NCBI GenBank assembly: GCA_963824085.1
Contig: CAWGNT010000026.1
Span: 62,001-126,000 of the forward strand
Direction of reading: 5' to 3'
DNA: 64,000 bases
DNA from: JARRNE01 sp963824085
GTDB lineage: Bacteria; Pseudomonadota; Gammaproteobacteria; Chromatiales; Chromatiaceae
Both the position numbers and the translations under genes were made by a program. Below are positions 36,175-43,960 of this stretch, piece by piece. The notes under the pieces are model-generated. The model was given only the letters and a program-made list of their open reading frames with translations, ran no database searches and was not told where the DNA came from. How positions within the stretch are numbered: position 1 is the first letter of the stretch; every line of letters starts with the position of its first letter.

Positions 36175-38397
36175 TTGGGGCACGGACCGGTGAGTGACAG
36201 GACAGGCGGAACCCACGCAGAGCGGCTCCACGGGTCGGTGGAGCGCGTCACGTTCCACAGCGAAGAGAGCGGGTTTTGCGTCCTGCGGGTCAAGGTGAAG
36301 GGGCAGCGCGAGCTCGTCACGGTCGTGGGGATCGCCGCGACGATCACGCCGGGAGAATACGTCGAGTGCGAAGGCTCTTGGGAGAACGATCGCCAGCACG
36401 GGCTCCAGTTCAAGGCCGAGCATCTCCGTTCCGTTCCACCCACGACGCTCGAGGGGATCGAGCGATACCTGGGCTCGGGGATGGTCAAGGGCATAGGTCC
36501 GCATCTCGCCCGCACGCTGGTCAGGGCATTCGGCGAGCAGGTCTTCGACGTCATAGAGCGCGATCCCGACCGTCTGCTCGAGCTCGAGGGGATCGGCCCC
36601 AGGCGCAAGGAGCGGGTGACCACGGCTTGGGCCGAGCAGAAGGCGGTACGGGAGATCATGGTCTTCCTGCAGTCCTATGGGGTCGGTACTGCGCGGGCGG
36701 TTCGCATCTACAAGACCTATGGGGATGCGGCCCTCGAGCGGGTGCGGGAGAACCCCTACCGCCTGGCGCTCGATATCCACGGCATCGGCTTCAAGACGGC
36801 GGATACGATCGCCCAGCGCCTCGGCATCCCGAGGGATTCTCTAATCCGCGCGCAGGCCGGGGTTCGCCACGTGTTACAGGAGATTGCATCCGAGGGTCAC
36901 TGCGCCGTCTTGCGTGAACGGGCGACCGAGACGGCCTCGAAGCTGCTGGAGATTGCGCCCCCCATCATCACGCAGGCCATTGCCGCGGAGCTCACCGCCG
37001 GGAACCTCGTCGAGGAGGCCATCGGGGGCGAGAACGCTCTCTTCCTGGCTGCCCTCCACCGTGCAGAGCTCGCGGTGGCGACGAACATCGCACGACTCAA
37101 GCACAGCGCTCCCTCCTGGGGTCGCATCGACGCCGAGAAGGCCATCCTTTGGGTCGAGGGGAACACGGGGCTCGAGCTGTCCGGGTCTCAACGCGCCGCA
37201 GTTGTGCAGGCCGTCAACGGCAAGGTCACCGTGATCACGGGCGGACCGGGTGTGGGGAAGACGACCGTAGTCAATAGCATCCTGCGGATACTGCGCGCCA
37301 AGGGGGTCAAAGTCCTCTTGTGCGCCCCGACCGGTCGTGCGGCCAAGCGGCTCTCCGAGTCGACAGGGGCGGAGGCCAAGACCATCCACCGGCTCCTGGA
37401 GTTCGATCCCAGGACCATGGGCTTCAAGCACGATCGCGAGTCCCCGCTCGATGCGGAGCTGGTGGTGGTGGATGAGGTGTCCATGGTGGATATCGGCCTG
37501 ATGAACCAGCTCTTGCGGGCGGTGCCGGACGGAGCGAGCCTGGTGCTCGTCGGCGATGTAGACCAGCTGCCGTCGGTTGGTCCGGGCGCCGTGCTCTCCG
37601 ATGTGATCGGCTCCGGTGTGGTCGAGACCGCTCGCCTCACCGACATCTTTCGGCAAGCGGCGACCTCCCGCATCATCGTCAACGCCCACCGCATAAACCA
37701 GGGCAAGCTTCCCGAGCGGCCCGCGGAGCAGCAGGCGGACAGCGACTTCTTCTTTATCGCCGCCGAAACGCCGGAGGTGATTCAGGAGAAGCTCTTCTTT
37801 GTCGTCACGGAGCGCATCCCCCGGCGATTCGGTATGCGCCCGATCGACGACATCCAGGTGCTGACGCCGATGAATAGGGGCGGACTCGGCGCACGCTCGC
37901 TCAACGTCGAGCTGCAGCAGCGGCTCAATCCGAACGCGGAGCCCCGTATCAGTCGGTTCGGCTGGACCTACGCCCCTGGGGACAAGGTGATCCAGATCGT
38001 GAACAACTACGATAAGGACGTGTTCAACGGGGACATTGGGCGCATCGCCCGTATCGACGAGGCGGAGGGGCTCGTGCGCGTGGAGTACGACGGCCGTCCC
38101 GTCGAGTACGAGCTGGGCGAGCTCGATGAGATCTCGCTCGCCTACGCCACTACTGTCCACAAGAGCCAGGGGTCAGAATACCCCGCCGTCGTCATACCTC
38201 TCGCTACGCAACATTACACGCTGCTCGAGCGCAACCTGCTTTACACGGCGGTGACGCGAGGCCGCAAGCTGGTCGTCGTTATCGGGCAGACGCAGGCCCT
38301 CGCCATGGCGGTGAAGCGTGTCGGCTCCGTCAAGCGGCTGACCAACCTAAGGTCACGGCTGCAGACGATGTTGGCGGGGAGGGACTCCCGGATCTGA
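36175..38397 (+). CDS. RecD2-type ATP-dependent DNA helicase
   Basis: A 740-aa SF1B helicase. The N-terminal part has an OB-like segment and tandem helix-hairpin-helix repeats (GIERYLGSGMVKGIGPHLA, LLELEGIGPRRKERV). Walker A is TGGPGVGKTT (near 356), motif II DEVSMVDIGL, then VLVGDVDQLPSVGPGAVL, and the C-terminal UvrD-like motif ATTVHKSQGSEYPAV. This layout without RecB/RecC is RecD2. The TTG at 36175 was chosen because CAGGGGGGA lies five bases before it; an in-frame GTG is at 36190. RecD2 helps genome maintenance and unwinds 5'-3'. Confidence 0.9.
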   Translation: MGHGPVSDRTGGTHAERLHGSVERVTFHSEESGFCVLRVKVKGQRELVTVVGIAATITPGEYVECEGSWENDRQHGLQFKAEHLRSVPPTTLEGIERYLGSGMVKGIGPHLARTLVRAFGEQVFDVIERDPDRLLELEGIGPRRKERVTTAWAEQKAVREIMVFLQSYGVGTARAVRIYKTYGDAALERVRENPYRLALDIHGIGFKTADTIAQRLGIPRDSLIRAQAGVRHVLQEIASEGHCAVLRERATETASKLLEIAPPIITQAIAAELTAGNLVEEAIGGENALFLAALHRAELAVATNIARLKHSAPSWGRIDAEKAILWVEGNTGLELSGSQRAAVVQAVNGKVTVITGGPGVGKTTVVNSILRILRAKGVKVLLCAPTGRAAKRLSESTGAEAKTIHRLLEFDPRTMGFKHDRESPLDAELVVVDEVSMVDIGLMNQLLRAVPDGASLVLVGDVDQLPSVGPGAVLSDVIGSGVVETARLTDIFRQAATSRIIVNAHRINQGKLPERPAEQQADSDFFFIAAETPEVIQEKLFFVVTERIPRRFGMRPIDDIQVLTPMNRGGLGARSLNVELQQRLNPNAEPRISRFGWTYAPGDKVIQIVNNYDKDVFNGDIGRIARIDEAEGLVRVEYDGRPVEYELGELDEISLAYATTVHKSQGSEYPAVVIPLATQHYTLLERNLLYTAVTRGRKLVVVIGQTQALAMAVKRVGSVKRLTNLRSRLQTMLAGRDSRI

Positions 38398-38599
38398 GAG
38401 CGACGGAGTCGACCGGGGGCCAGGCGCACCCAAGGATCAGCCGGCGGCTGTGCGCATGTCGCGGCCCGAATGCCGGCGCCCGGAGTTTTCCCCCGCGGCT
38501 GTGGCCGCTCCTGTGGATAGCCTGTGAGATGCGAGGGCAACCGCCTGACGCACCATCGGTAGTTGCGCTTCTGACCAGAAATTGGTCAGTCTGAGTGTC

Positions 38600-38783
38600 G
38601 CGTGCGCTGGTTTGCGCGGCCCTGGTCTTTCCGCTGTGCAGAATCGCACCGAGCTGGATGCCAGCGTCGCTCAGGAAAGCGGCGAGGCGCTGGACGTCCC
38701 GCCGGCCTTGCTCACTGAGCGGGCGCCCGGGGTCGATGCTCCTTGGGCACAGCCAAGCCATGTTGGGTCAGATAGAGGTGCAT
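38600..38783 (-). pseudogene. SixA-like phosphohistidine phosphatase remnant
   Basis: From the ATG at 38783 the frame reads MHLYLTQHGLAVPKEH, the N-terminal histidine-phosphatase pattern (normally RHG, here QHG). A one-base shift near 38735 moves the continuation PGRPLSEQGRRDVQRLAAFL...AILHSGKTRAAQT into another frame. Sequence similarity ends around 38600 and the rest of the enzyme is missing. The catalytic Arg-His-Gly is already altered at Arg. The gene is a truncated, frameshifted relic. Confidence 0.65.
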
Positions 38784-38805
38784 AGCAGTCTCCGGTGCGA
38801 GAGCT

Positions 38806-39099
38806 TCAGGTGGAGGAGAGCCGGGTGTCGTCGCGGCGGCCGCTGTCGTACAGGGTCAGCTCCCAGCGGTCGCCCATCGTGTCGTGGCGCAGCAGGTAGA
38901 TAGCGCCATCGTCGCCGCGCAGCTTGAAGTAGCGGTGGCTGGGGTCCAGCCAGCGGTCGATGATCGCGGTCACTCCCACCTCGCGCGCGCCGATGTGTAG
39001 GCGTCGGGGCTCGGTATCGGCACGGTGGCCGGCGTAGCACTCGACGCGAAGGAACGGGACGTCGTCCGTACCGGGGTTGTTCGCGCCAGGGTCATTCAT
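38806..39099 (-). CDS. Conserved hypothetical protein coupled to the zinc-ribbon gene
   Basis: A 97-aa soluble protein with the core FLRVECYAGHRADTEPRRL, VTAIIDRWLDPSHRYFKLRGDDG and YLLRHDTMGDRWELTLYD. It is not recognised as a named domain; similar short cytosolic proteins are widespread in proteobacteria. Its ATG overlaps the stop of the upstream HTH-zinc-ribbon gene (ATGA), so translation is coupled. Confidence 0.7.
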   Translation of the reverse strand: MNDPGANNPGTDDVPFLRVECYAGHRADTEPRRLHIGAREVGVTAIIDRWLDPSHRYFKLRGDDGAIYLLRHDTMGDRWELTLYDSGRRDDTRLSST

Positions 39100-39377
39100 C
39101 GCTTCTCCTCCAGGGAGATCAGCGGCTCGCTGGTCCAGGTCCCCTTGCAGCGCGGGCACTTGCCCGGCTTGTGCAGCTTGCGATCGTCAAAGCGAAAGCC
39201 GCACGTGCGGCAGCTTGCGGGGGTGATCACCGGGCAGAGCGGATCATTGCGCAGGGAGCGGAACAGGTGCTGCAGGTCCTCCTCGAGGTCCCGCGGCCGG
39301 ATGTCGAGCAGCAGCGCCAGCTCGCGGAGCGCGATGGGCCTTGCCTTGAGGATGGCGATCAGGTCCTTGCGAAACAT
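39096..39377 (-). CDS. HTH plus zinc-ribbon predicted transcriptional regulator (COG3357-like)
   Basis: A 93-aa protein with an N-terminal winged-helix-like part (FRKDLIAILKARPIALRELALLLDI) and a C-terminal zinc ribbon (CRTCGFRF...CPRCKGTW). This matches the COG3357 type, described mainly in archaea. It overlaps the end of rtcA by 19 bases and the next gene by four bases. A role in controlling or assisting RtcA is inferred only from linkage. Confidence 0.75.
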   Translation of the reverse strand: MFRKDLIAILKARPIALRELALLLDIRPRDLEEDLQHLFRSLRNDPLCPVITPASCRTCGFRFDDRKLHKPGKCPRCKGTWTSEPLISLEEKR

Positions 39378-40459
39378 AGGTCCCCCGTTGAGCGAGCCTG
39401 AGCTTTCGCGCCGGAAGGCGCCGGCCGCAGATGGATAGTGGCGGAAGCACCGAGGGGGCCGTCCACGCCGATCTCGACCGGGAGAAACAGCCGAATCACC
39501 TCGGCATTGGTCAGCAGATGCGAGGTGACCGCGGCGGTGCGCAAGAGGGAAGGGCCGTCGGCCAAGGCGAGCGGCAACAGCAGCTGGTCGGCCAGCCAGG
39601 GGTCGACCGCGCCGTCGCCGCGAAGGTAAGCCGTGAGTGAATCCACCGCCTCGTCGGCCACCCGCTCCGCACGCTTACCCCGGGCGCCGAGGCCGAAGCA
39701 GCAGACCTGGCCGCAATCGAGCTCGGCGAGCAAGAGCAAGACGGTCCCCCGGCTGACCGCGGGGAGCTCTTCCAGAACAATCGCGGGCTCCGAATCCGGC
39801 AGGAGGGTCCGTAGACGGCGCAGGGCCTGGCGGCGCTGCCGCTCGGCAATCTCCCGCGGAAGGTTGGCGACGGCGGACAATCCGCGGACGCTGTGAAGCG
39901 CACCACGCTCGATCAGCTGCAGCGGGCGGGGCTTTGCGCCGCCGGGGATTCTGGCCTGCAGCTCGCCCCCGCCCTCGGGGTAGAAGCCCGCCATCGTCAG
40001 GGACAGATCGAAGGGGATGCCGACACGCAGGAGGAACGGGCGCCATTGCCAGTCGAGGTAGTGATAGCAAGGGCTTGCGGGCACATGAGTGCCGCCGCGG
40101 ATGGTGATGCGGGAGCTGCCCGATGCCAGCGCCAGCGGCACCAGGAGGGTCTGGAGCACGAGCGCGGTGGCGCCGGCGGTACCGATGTCGAAGAAGTACT
40201 CACCGGGTCGCACAGGACCCGGTTCAAATGCAATCTCCTCGGAGCCCACCCGGTCGCCGCTTACCCGGGCACCGGAGATCCGGGCCGCGGACTGCACCGC
40301 CGCCAGGTGTTGGGGCCGCAGGCCCGGTCGGTCGCGGTTGGCGCGGATGCGTGAGAGGCGAAACGCTTGCCCGGTCAGTAACGATAGGCTGAGCGCGCTG
40401 CGCAACACCTGGCCGCCGCCTTCTCCCATGGCGCCGTTCACTTCGATCGGTGTCGTCAC
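39359..40459 (-). CDS. rtcA: RNA 3'-terminal phosphate cyclase
   Basis: RtcA converts RNA 3'-phosphates to 2',3'-cyclic phosphates using ATP; 366 aa. Typical segments are NGAMGEGGGQVLRSALSLS, RPGLRPQHLAAV, GTAGATALVLQTLL, RGGTHVPASPCYHYL and MAGFYPEGGGEL, and a late SHLLTNAEVI contains the histidine of the catalytic region. The GTG at 40459 was preferred because AGGAAGG lies eight bases ahead; the frame remains open to ATGs at 40513. rtcB and rtcR, its usual partners, are absent here. Confidence 0.92.
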   Translation of the reverse strand: MTTPIEVNGAMGEGGGQVLRSALSLSLLTGQAFRLSRIRANRDRPGLRPQHLAAVQSAARISGARVSGDRVGSEEIAFEPGPVRPGEYFFDIGTAGATALVLQTLLVPLALASGSSRITIRGGTHVPASPCYHYLDWQWRPFLLRVGIPFDLSLTMAGFYPEGGGELQARIPGGAKPRPLQLIERGALHSVRGLSAVANLPREIAERQRRQALRRLRTLLPDSEPAIVLEELPAVSRGTVLLLLAELDCGQVCCFGLGARGKRAERVADEAVDSLTAYLRGDGAVDPWLADQLLLPLALADGPSLLRTAAVTSHLLTNAEVIRLFLPVEIGVDGPLGASATIHLRPAPSGAKAQARSTGDLCFART

Positions 40460-40948
40460 GGTTGTCGCCTTCCTGATCTCGAGTGGCCCTTTCTCGCACC
40501 TTTGTCCATGCATGTGATTTTAGGCGCTCGATCCATCCCCGCGGACCTGGCTCATCGTTTTGACGACCGGCTTAATCGCCGCTGGGCCGTAGCGTCCGAG
40601 GGGCGCCGACTTGAAGCGACAAGTGAGCCCCGCGACGATGCTCGCAAGAACGTGACCGGCGCAGCGGGTGCGGTTGGCAAATACCGGGAGATCGCTCCGG
40701 GTTGTTCGCGATCTTGTCATGGTCAAGCACCAGAGGGGCGTGTTCGACGAGAGGTCTGGAGGCGTTGTTCGGCCCGCCGGCGGCCCAAGACATGGACCGG
40801 AACGCGATTGGGCGTCAGGTGTCTGCTTTGGTGCAGCGGCATGGCGGAGTCACCAACGGCGTTCCGGCTCCCCAGTGGTTGGTGATGGATGGTCTCCTAA
40901 GTCCGCTCGGGACGTTCGAGAGGGGCGTCCTGCCGCCATTATGCTTGG

Positions 40949-41064
40949 TGATTCGTGCTGAAACTCAGCCGGAACACTTTGCACTCCATCCGTGGGGCCT
41001 AGATCCCGGCACTCCCTGCCGGGATGACGCCCAGGCGCGGATCAACGTCGTTCCGGCGGGGTGA
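40949..41064. repeat. REP-like palindromic repeat, copy 2
   Basis: The block is nearly identical to 31721-31815, with the same ATCCCGGCA/TGCCGGGAT hairpin at 41003-41025. It lies 210 bp upstream of the RAYT gene, as expected if that protein mobilises it. Confidence 0.75.
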
Positions 41065-41172
41065 TTGGAACTGGAGCTCCGGAGGACGCTCCGAATCCCT
41101 TCCCTGGGGCCTGGACCCCGCCGGTCCTCGCAGCGGTGACAGGCAGGGCAGGACCGAGGTCGTCGTTCCGGG

Positions 41173-41230
41173 AGGGAACGTCCGGAGGGAACGTCCCCGA
41201 GGGAACGTCCCCGCGAGGGAACGTCCCCGG
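41173..41230. repeat. Tandem GAGGGAACGTCC repeats
   Basis: Four close copies of GGGAACGTCC at 12-18-bp spacing between the REP block and the transposase start. Such G/C-rich motifs, followed by GGGGTCAGGTCTTGACTTTT, often precede REP-associated transposases and may be the recognised ends. Confidence 0.65.
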
Positions 41231-41274
41231 GGTCAGGTCTTGACTTTTGCCGGTTTTGGCCTACCGTTCCGGTC

Positions 41275-42171
41275 ATGGCGAGGCCTTTGCGACTCGAATT
41301 TGCCGGCGCGCTTTATCACGTCACTTCACGCGGTGACGGGCGCGAGGCGATCTTCCGGGGCGACGGCGACCGGCCGGTGTTTTTCGACGTGCTGGCGGGC
41401 GTGTGGGAACGGTTCAACTGGGTCATCCATGCCTACTGCCTGATGACCAACCATTATCATCTCCTGGTCGAGACGCCGGACGGCAATCTGGCCAAGGGCA
41501 TGCGCGAGCTCAACGGCGTCTATACACAGCGGTTCAACCGGATCCATCAGCGGGTCGGTCATGTCTTCCAGGGGCGCTACAAGGCGATCCTGGTCCAGAA
41601 GGAGACCTATTTGCTTGAGCTGGCCCGATACGTGGTCCTCAACCCGGTGCGCGCGCACATGGTTGCGTCCGCCGGAGATTACCCGTGGAGCAGCTATCGA
41701 GCCATGACCCGCGACGATGCACCCCCCGACTGGTTGGAGAGGCGGGCGATGCTTGCCATGTTCGGCCAGACCGAGGGGCAAGCCATCGCGAGTTACCGGA
41801 ACTTTGTCGCTGCGGGCACCGGCGAGCCGTCACCCTGGGAGAACCTCAAACGGCAGGTCTTCCTTGGCACCGACACGTTTGTTGACTCCATGCAGTCGAG
41901 GGTCCCTTCGCGACTGGACCTACGCGAGGTGCCTCAGGCAAGGCGGCGACCGGTCCCGCGCCCGTTGCATGACTATAACCAGGCGCACGCGCACCGAAAT
42001 GAAGCGATCAAGGCGGCCTACGCCAGCGGAGGGTACACGATGCAGGAGATCGGTGACTACTTTGGCTTACACCTGTCACGTGTCAGCCGGATTGTCCGCG
42101 GACAATCCCGGGATCGCGACGCGACCGAGGCAACAGTCAAGACCCTGGATGACCGCGGCAAAGGCAGCTAG
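41275..42171 (+). CDS. REP-associated tyrosine transposase (RAYT)
   Basis: A 298-aa HUH-type single-strand transposase of the Y1/IS200-like family. The N-terminus MARPLRLEFAGALYHVTSRG, the MTNHYHLLVET motif with His60 and His62, a candidate nucleophile Tyr83 (NGVYTQRF), and LARYVVLNPVRAHMV are typical. The C-terminal 60 residues contain an HTH (YTMQEIGDYFGLHLSRVSRIVRG). All catalytic residues appear present, so it may be active. REP-like repeats flank it upstream. Its 3' end overlaps an opposing membrane-protein frame. Confidence 0.9.
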   Translation: MARPLRLEFAGALYHVTSRGDGREAIFRGDGDRPVFFDVLAGVWERFNWVIHAYCLMTNHYHLLVETPDGNLAKGMRELNGVYTQRFNRIHQRVGHVFQGRYKAILVQKETYLLELARYVVLNPVRAHMVASAGDYPWSSYRAMTRDDAPPDWLERRAMLAMFGQTEGQAIASYRNFVAAGTGEPSPWENLKRQVFLGTDTFVDSMQSRVPSRLDLREVPQARRRPVPRPLHDYNQAHAHRNEAIKAAYASGGYTMQEIGDYFGLHLSRVSRIVRGQSRDRDATEATVKTLDDRGKGS

Positions 42172-42369
42172 AGCGCCAATCACGCATGTCGCGACGAAAG
42201 CGAGGACGACCAAGCCGAGTAGGGTGGCGTAGTGCTGGAGCAGGTTGACCGCGGCGGAAAAATCAGCTGCGTCGGCCGGTCCCTCGATCCGGACAAGCCA
42301 GTTCGCCGCCACCAGCAGCAGAACTGTTACCACGGTTGCCCAGGCGGCGAACCAATAGCGTAGCGACAC
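42076..42369 (-). CDS. Small two-helix membrane protein, possibly truncated
   Basis: A GTG at 42369, with AGGGGAG eight bases upstream, starts a 97-aa frame with hydrophobic helices about 5-25 (WFAAWATVVTVLLLVAANWLV) and about 45-72 (LLGLVVLAFVATCVIGALAAFAAVI). The last residues run antisense to the RAYT gene 3' end. The natural C-terminus may therefore have been replaced by the transposon. Function unknown. Confidence 0.4.
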   Translation of the reverse strand: MSLRYWFAAWATVVTVLLLVAANWLVRIEGPADAADFSAAVNLLQHYATLLGLVVLAFVATCVIGALAAFAAVIQGLDCCLGRVAIPGLSADNPADT

Positions 42370-42936
42370 GATATTTGCTCCCCTGTATTCTGCGCCGAGA
42401 ACCCGCCCGGTGCTCGACTCGCGGTCGGCATCCGGAGCGGGGTCGATTCGCGGAGCGCCAGGAAAGCCTGGTCGCTTGGAATCGTCAAGCGGCGCGTGGC
42501 GTGAAGTTGCGTAAGGCGCCCGCCGGGCAACCAACTCCGCGCGGAATGGGTTGATCACCCACCGGAAGTGAGTCTTGCGTGGTCTCGGGTAACGGGCTCT
42601 GCGAAACGTAGACAGCGAGCGTGGGGGCCGTGTGATTGAGCCCGGAAATGATCGCAGCATCGGAGCGGTTACCTTCGTGAAGATGGAAGGCAACACCCAG
42701 TCCCCCGGTTGGCCTGGCGCCAGGGTCCCGCTCCGGTCGAATAGCTGGGAATCCACGCACGCCGACTGCCGCTCCTCAGGAATCGGGGACGCCCTGCCTC
42801 CTCCAGCGAAGCCGAGAAAGCGGAACGGGGACGCCGCACCTAAGGTCCCGCGCCCGAAGGACCGAGGGGTCAGAGCAGGACCACGCCGCTTTCGCGCACC
42901 GGGTCATTTTTCATTGCCATTCTGATCGGTATCGCT
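42370..42936. other. Non-coding gap
   Basis: Some G/C-rich repeats resembling those upstream of the RAYT gene are scattered at 42780-42880. No supported gene or clear promoter. Confidence 0.4.
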
Positions 42937-43773
42937 TTGAACGCCCAAACTCCCAGCCAACCGGTATCTGAGCCTATGTATGAGCGGATATCACCCGATT
43001 CTGCAGTGATCATCAGCTACGATTCCGCAGGAAATGCGGCGATTGCGCCGGAGTCCGAATGGGATTCCGAACAGGATGTCCGTGGATACATTCGTCTGGA
43101 GGTGCCAGGCACCTGTCTCGCTGTGGTGCACGCGAATGACAAGAACGATCTCCCGAAAAAGCGCCTCGAACGCATTACTCGTGCGTCCCGTTTTCTGCAA
43201 ATAATCAGAAGCAACAACGACAAAGTTGTGATTGTCTCCCTGAACGACAAGGGGCAGCTGTACATCTCCAGAGACGGTTTCCATACCCTGGCCGAGGCTA
43301 AAGCACGATTGAGGGATCATAAGGGAAGCTGGGTGGTCGTCCACCTGAACCAATTTAACAGATTGCGACCTTTGCCGGAGCAGACGGATCCTTTCTCTCT
43401 GAGGCTGCCCGTGCAAGGAACTATCACGGTGGCTAATGGTGAAAATCTTTGCGGCTTGTTCTTAAAACCGCGCGGCCTGTTCGATAACCTGATTATTGAC
43501 TGGGTCTTTTGGTATGCCTCAGGTGGTTTCGCCGTAAAAACAATTTTGGAGCGTATCGAGCTCGTGGATAACAGCATCCAAGCAGATGGGCAAACCAGCG
43601 TATTGAGCCGATTCGACGAGCCCGATGAATACCGTGTATTCGAAAAGCTTCAGGACGGCAAGATGCGTCTGGTGTTTCTCGGGACGAATCTGAACGAGGC
43701 CAGAGAATTCATGTACACGAGGTCCGGGTTGTTCCTGTTGGCGCAACAAATCGACTGCGTAGATACGCATTAG
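42937..43773 (+). CDS. Hypothetical protein
   Basis: A frame of 278 codons with no signal peptide or clear membrane segment. Segments YIRLEVPGTCLAVVHANDKNDL, FLQIIRSNNDKVVIVSLNDKGQLYISRDG and FWYASGGFAVKTILERIELV suggest a mixed beta-rich globular fold. I do not recognise the family. The frame opens at a TTG (42937) with no strong ribosome site; the ATG at 42976 (265 aa) is the more conservative start. Codon third positions are less G/C-rich than in the neighbouring Rieske gene, hinting at acquisition. Confidence 0.55.
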   Translation: MNAQTPSQPVSEPMYERISPDSAVIISYDSAGNAAIAPESEWDSEQDVRGYIRLEVPGTCLAVVHANDKNDLPKKRLERITRASRFLQIIRSNNDKVVIVSLNDKGQLYISRDGFHTLAEAKARLRDHKGSWVVVHLNQFNRLRPLPEQTDPFSLRLPVQGTITVANGENLCGLFLKPRGLFDNLIIDWVFWYASGGFAVKTILERIELVDNSIQADGQTSVLSRFDEPDEYRVFEKLQDGKMRLVFLGTNLNEAREFMYTRSGLFLLAQQIDCVDTH

Positions 43774-43960
43774 AATACCTGGGCGAACATCGGGGTTATG
43801 GATCGCAGGTAATATTGCCGCGGGCAGGAGAGATGGAAATAGACTCATTTGACAAGATGATCCTCAAAGGTGATTAGCGCTATTCCTCAGCTACGACGAA
43901 GGGCCTGCTTTGTCGGTGGCCTACGGATTCAAGCTCTACGTTGTCTGCAGGGGACCCACC

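Larger units (their letters stand above)
40514..41274. other. Interval with REP palindromes, no supported gene
   Basis: It contains REP-like copy 2 and the short tandem repeats listed separately, immediately ahead of the RAYT transposase. A 120-codon open frame at 40702-41064 runs into the repeat and has no recognisable domain; it is not called as a gene. Confidence 0.5.

Noticed and set aside
40702..41064. 120-codon protein ahead of the RAYT gene
   Set aside because: The frame runs through the REP repeat, has no domain and no clear ribosome site.
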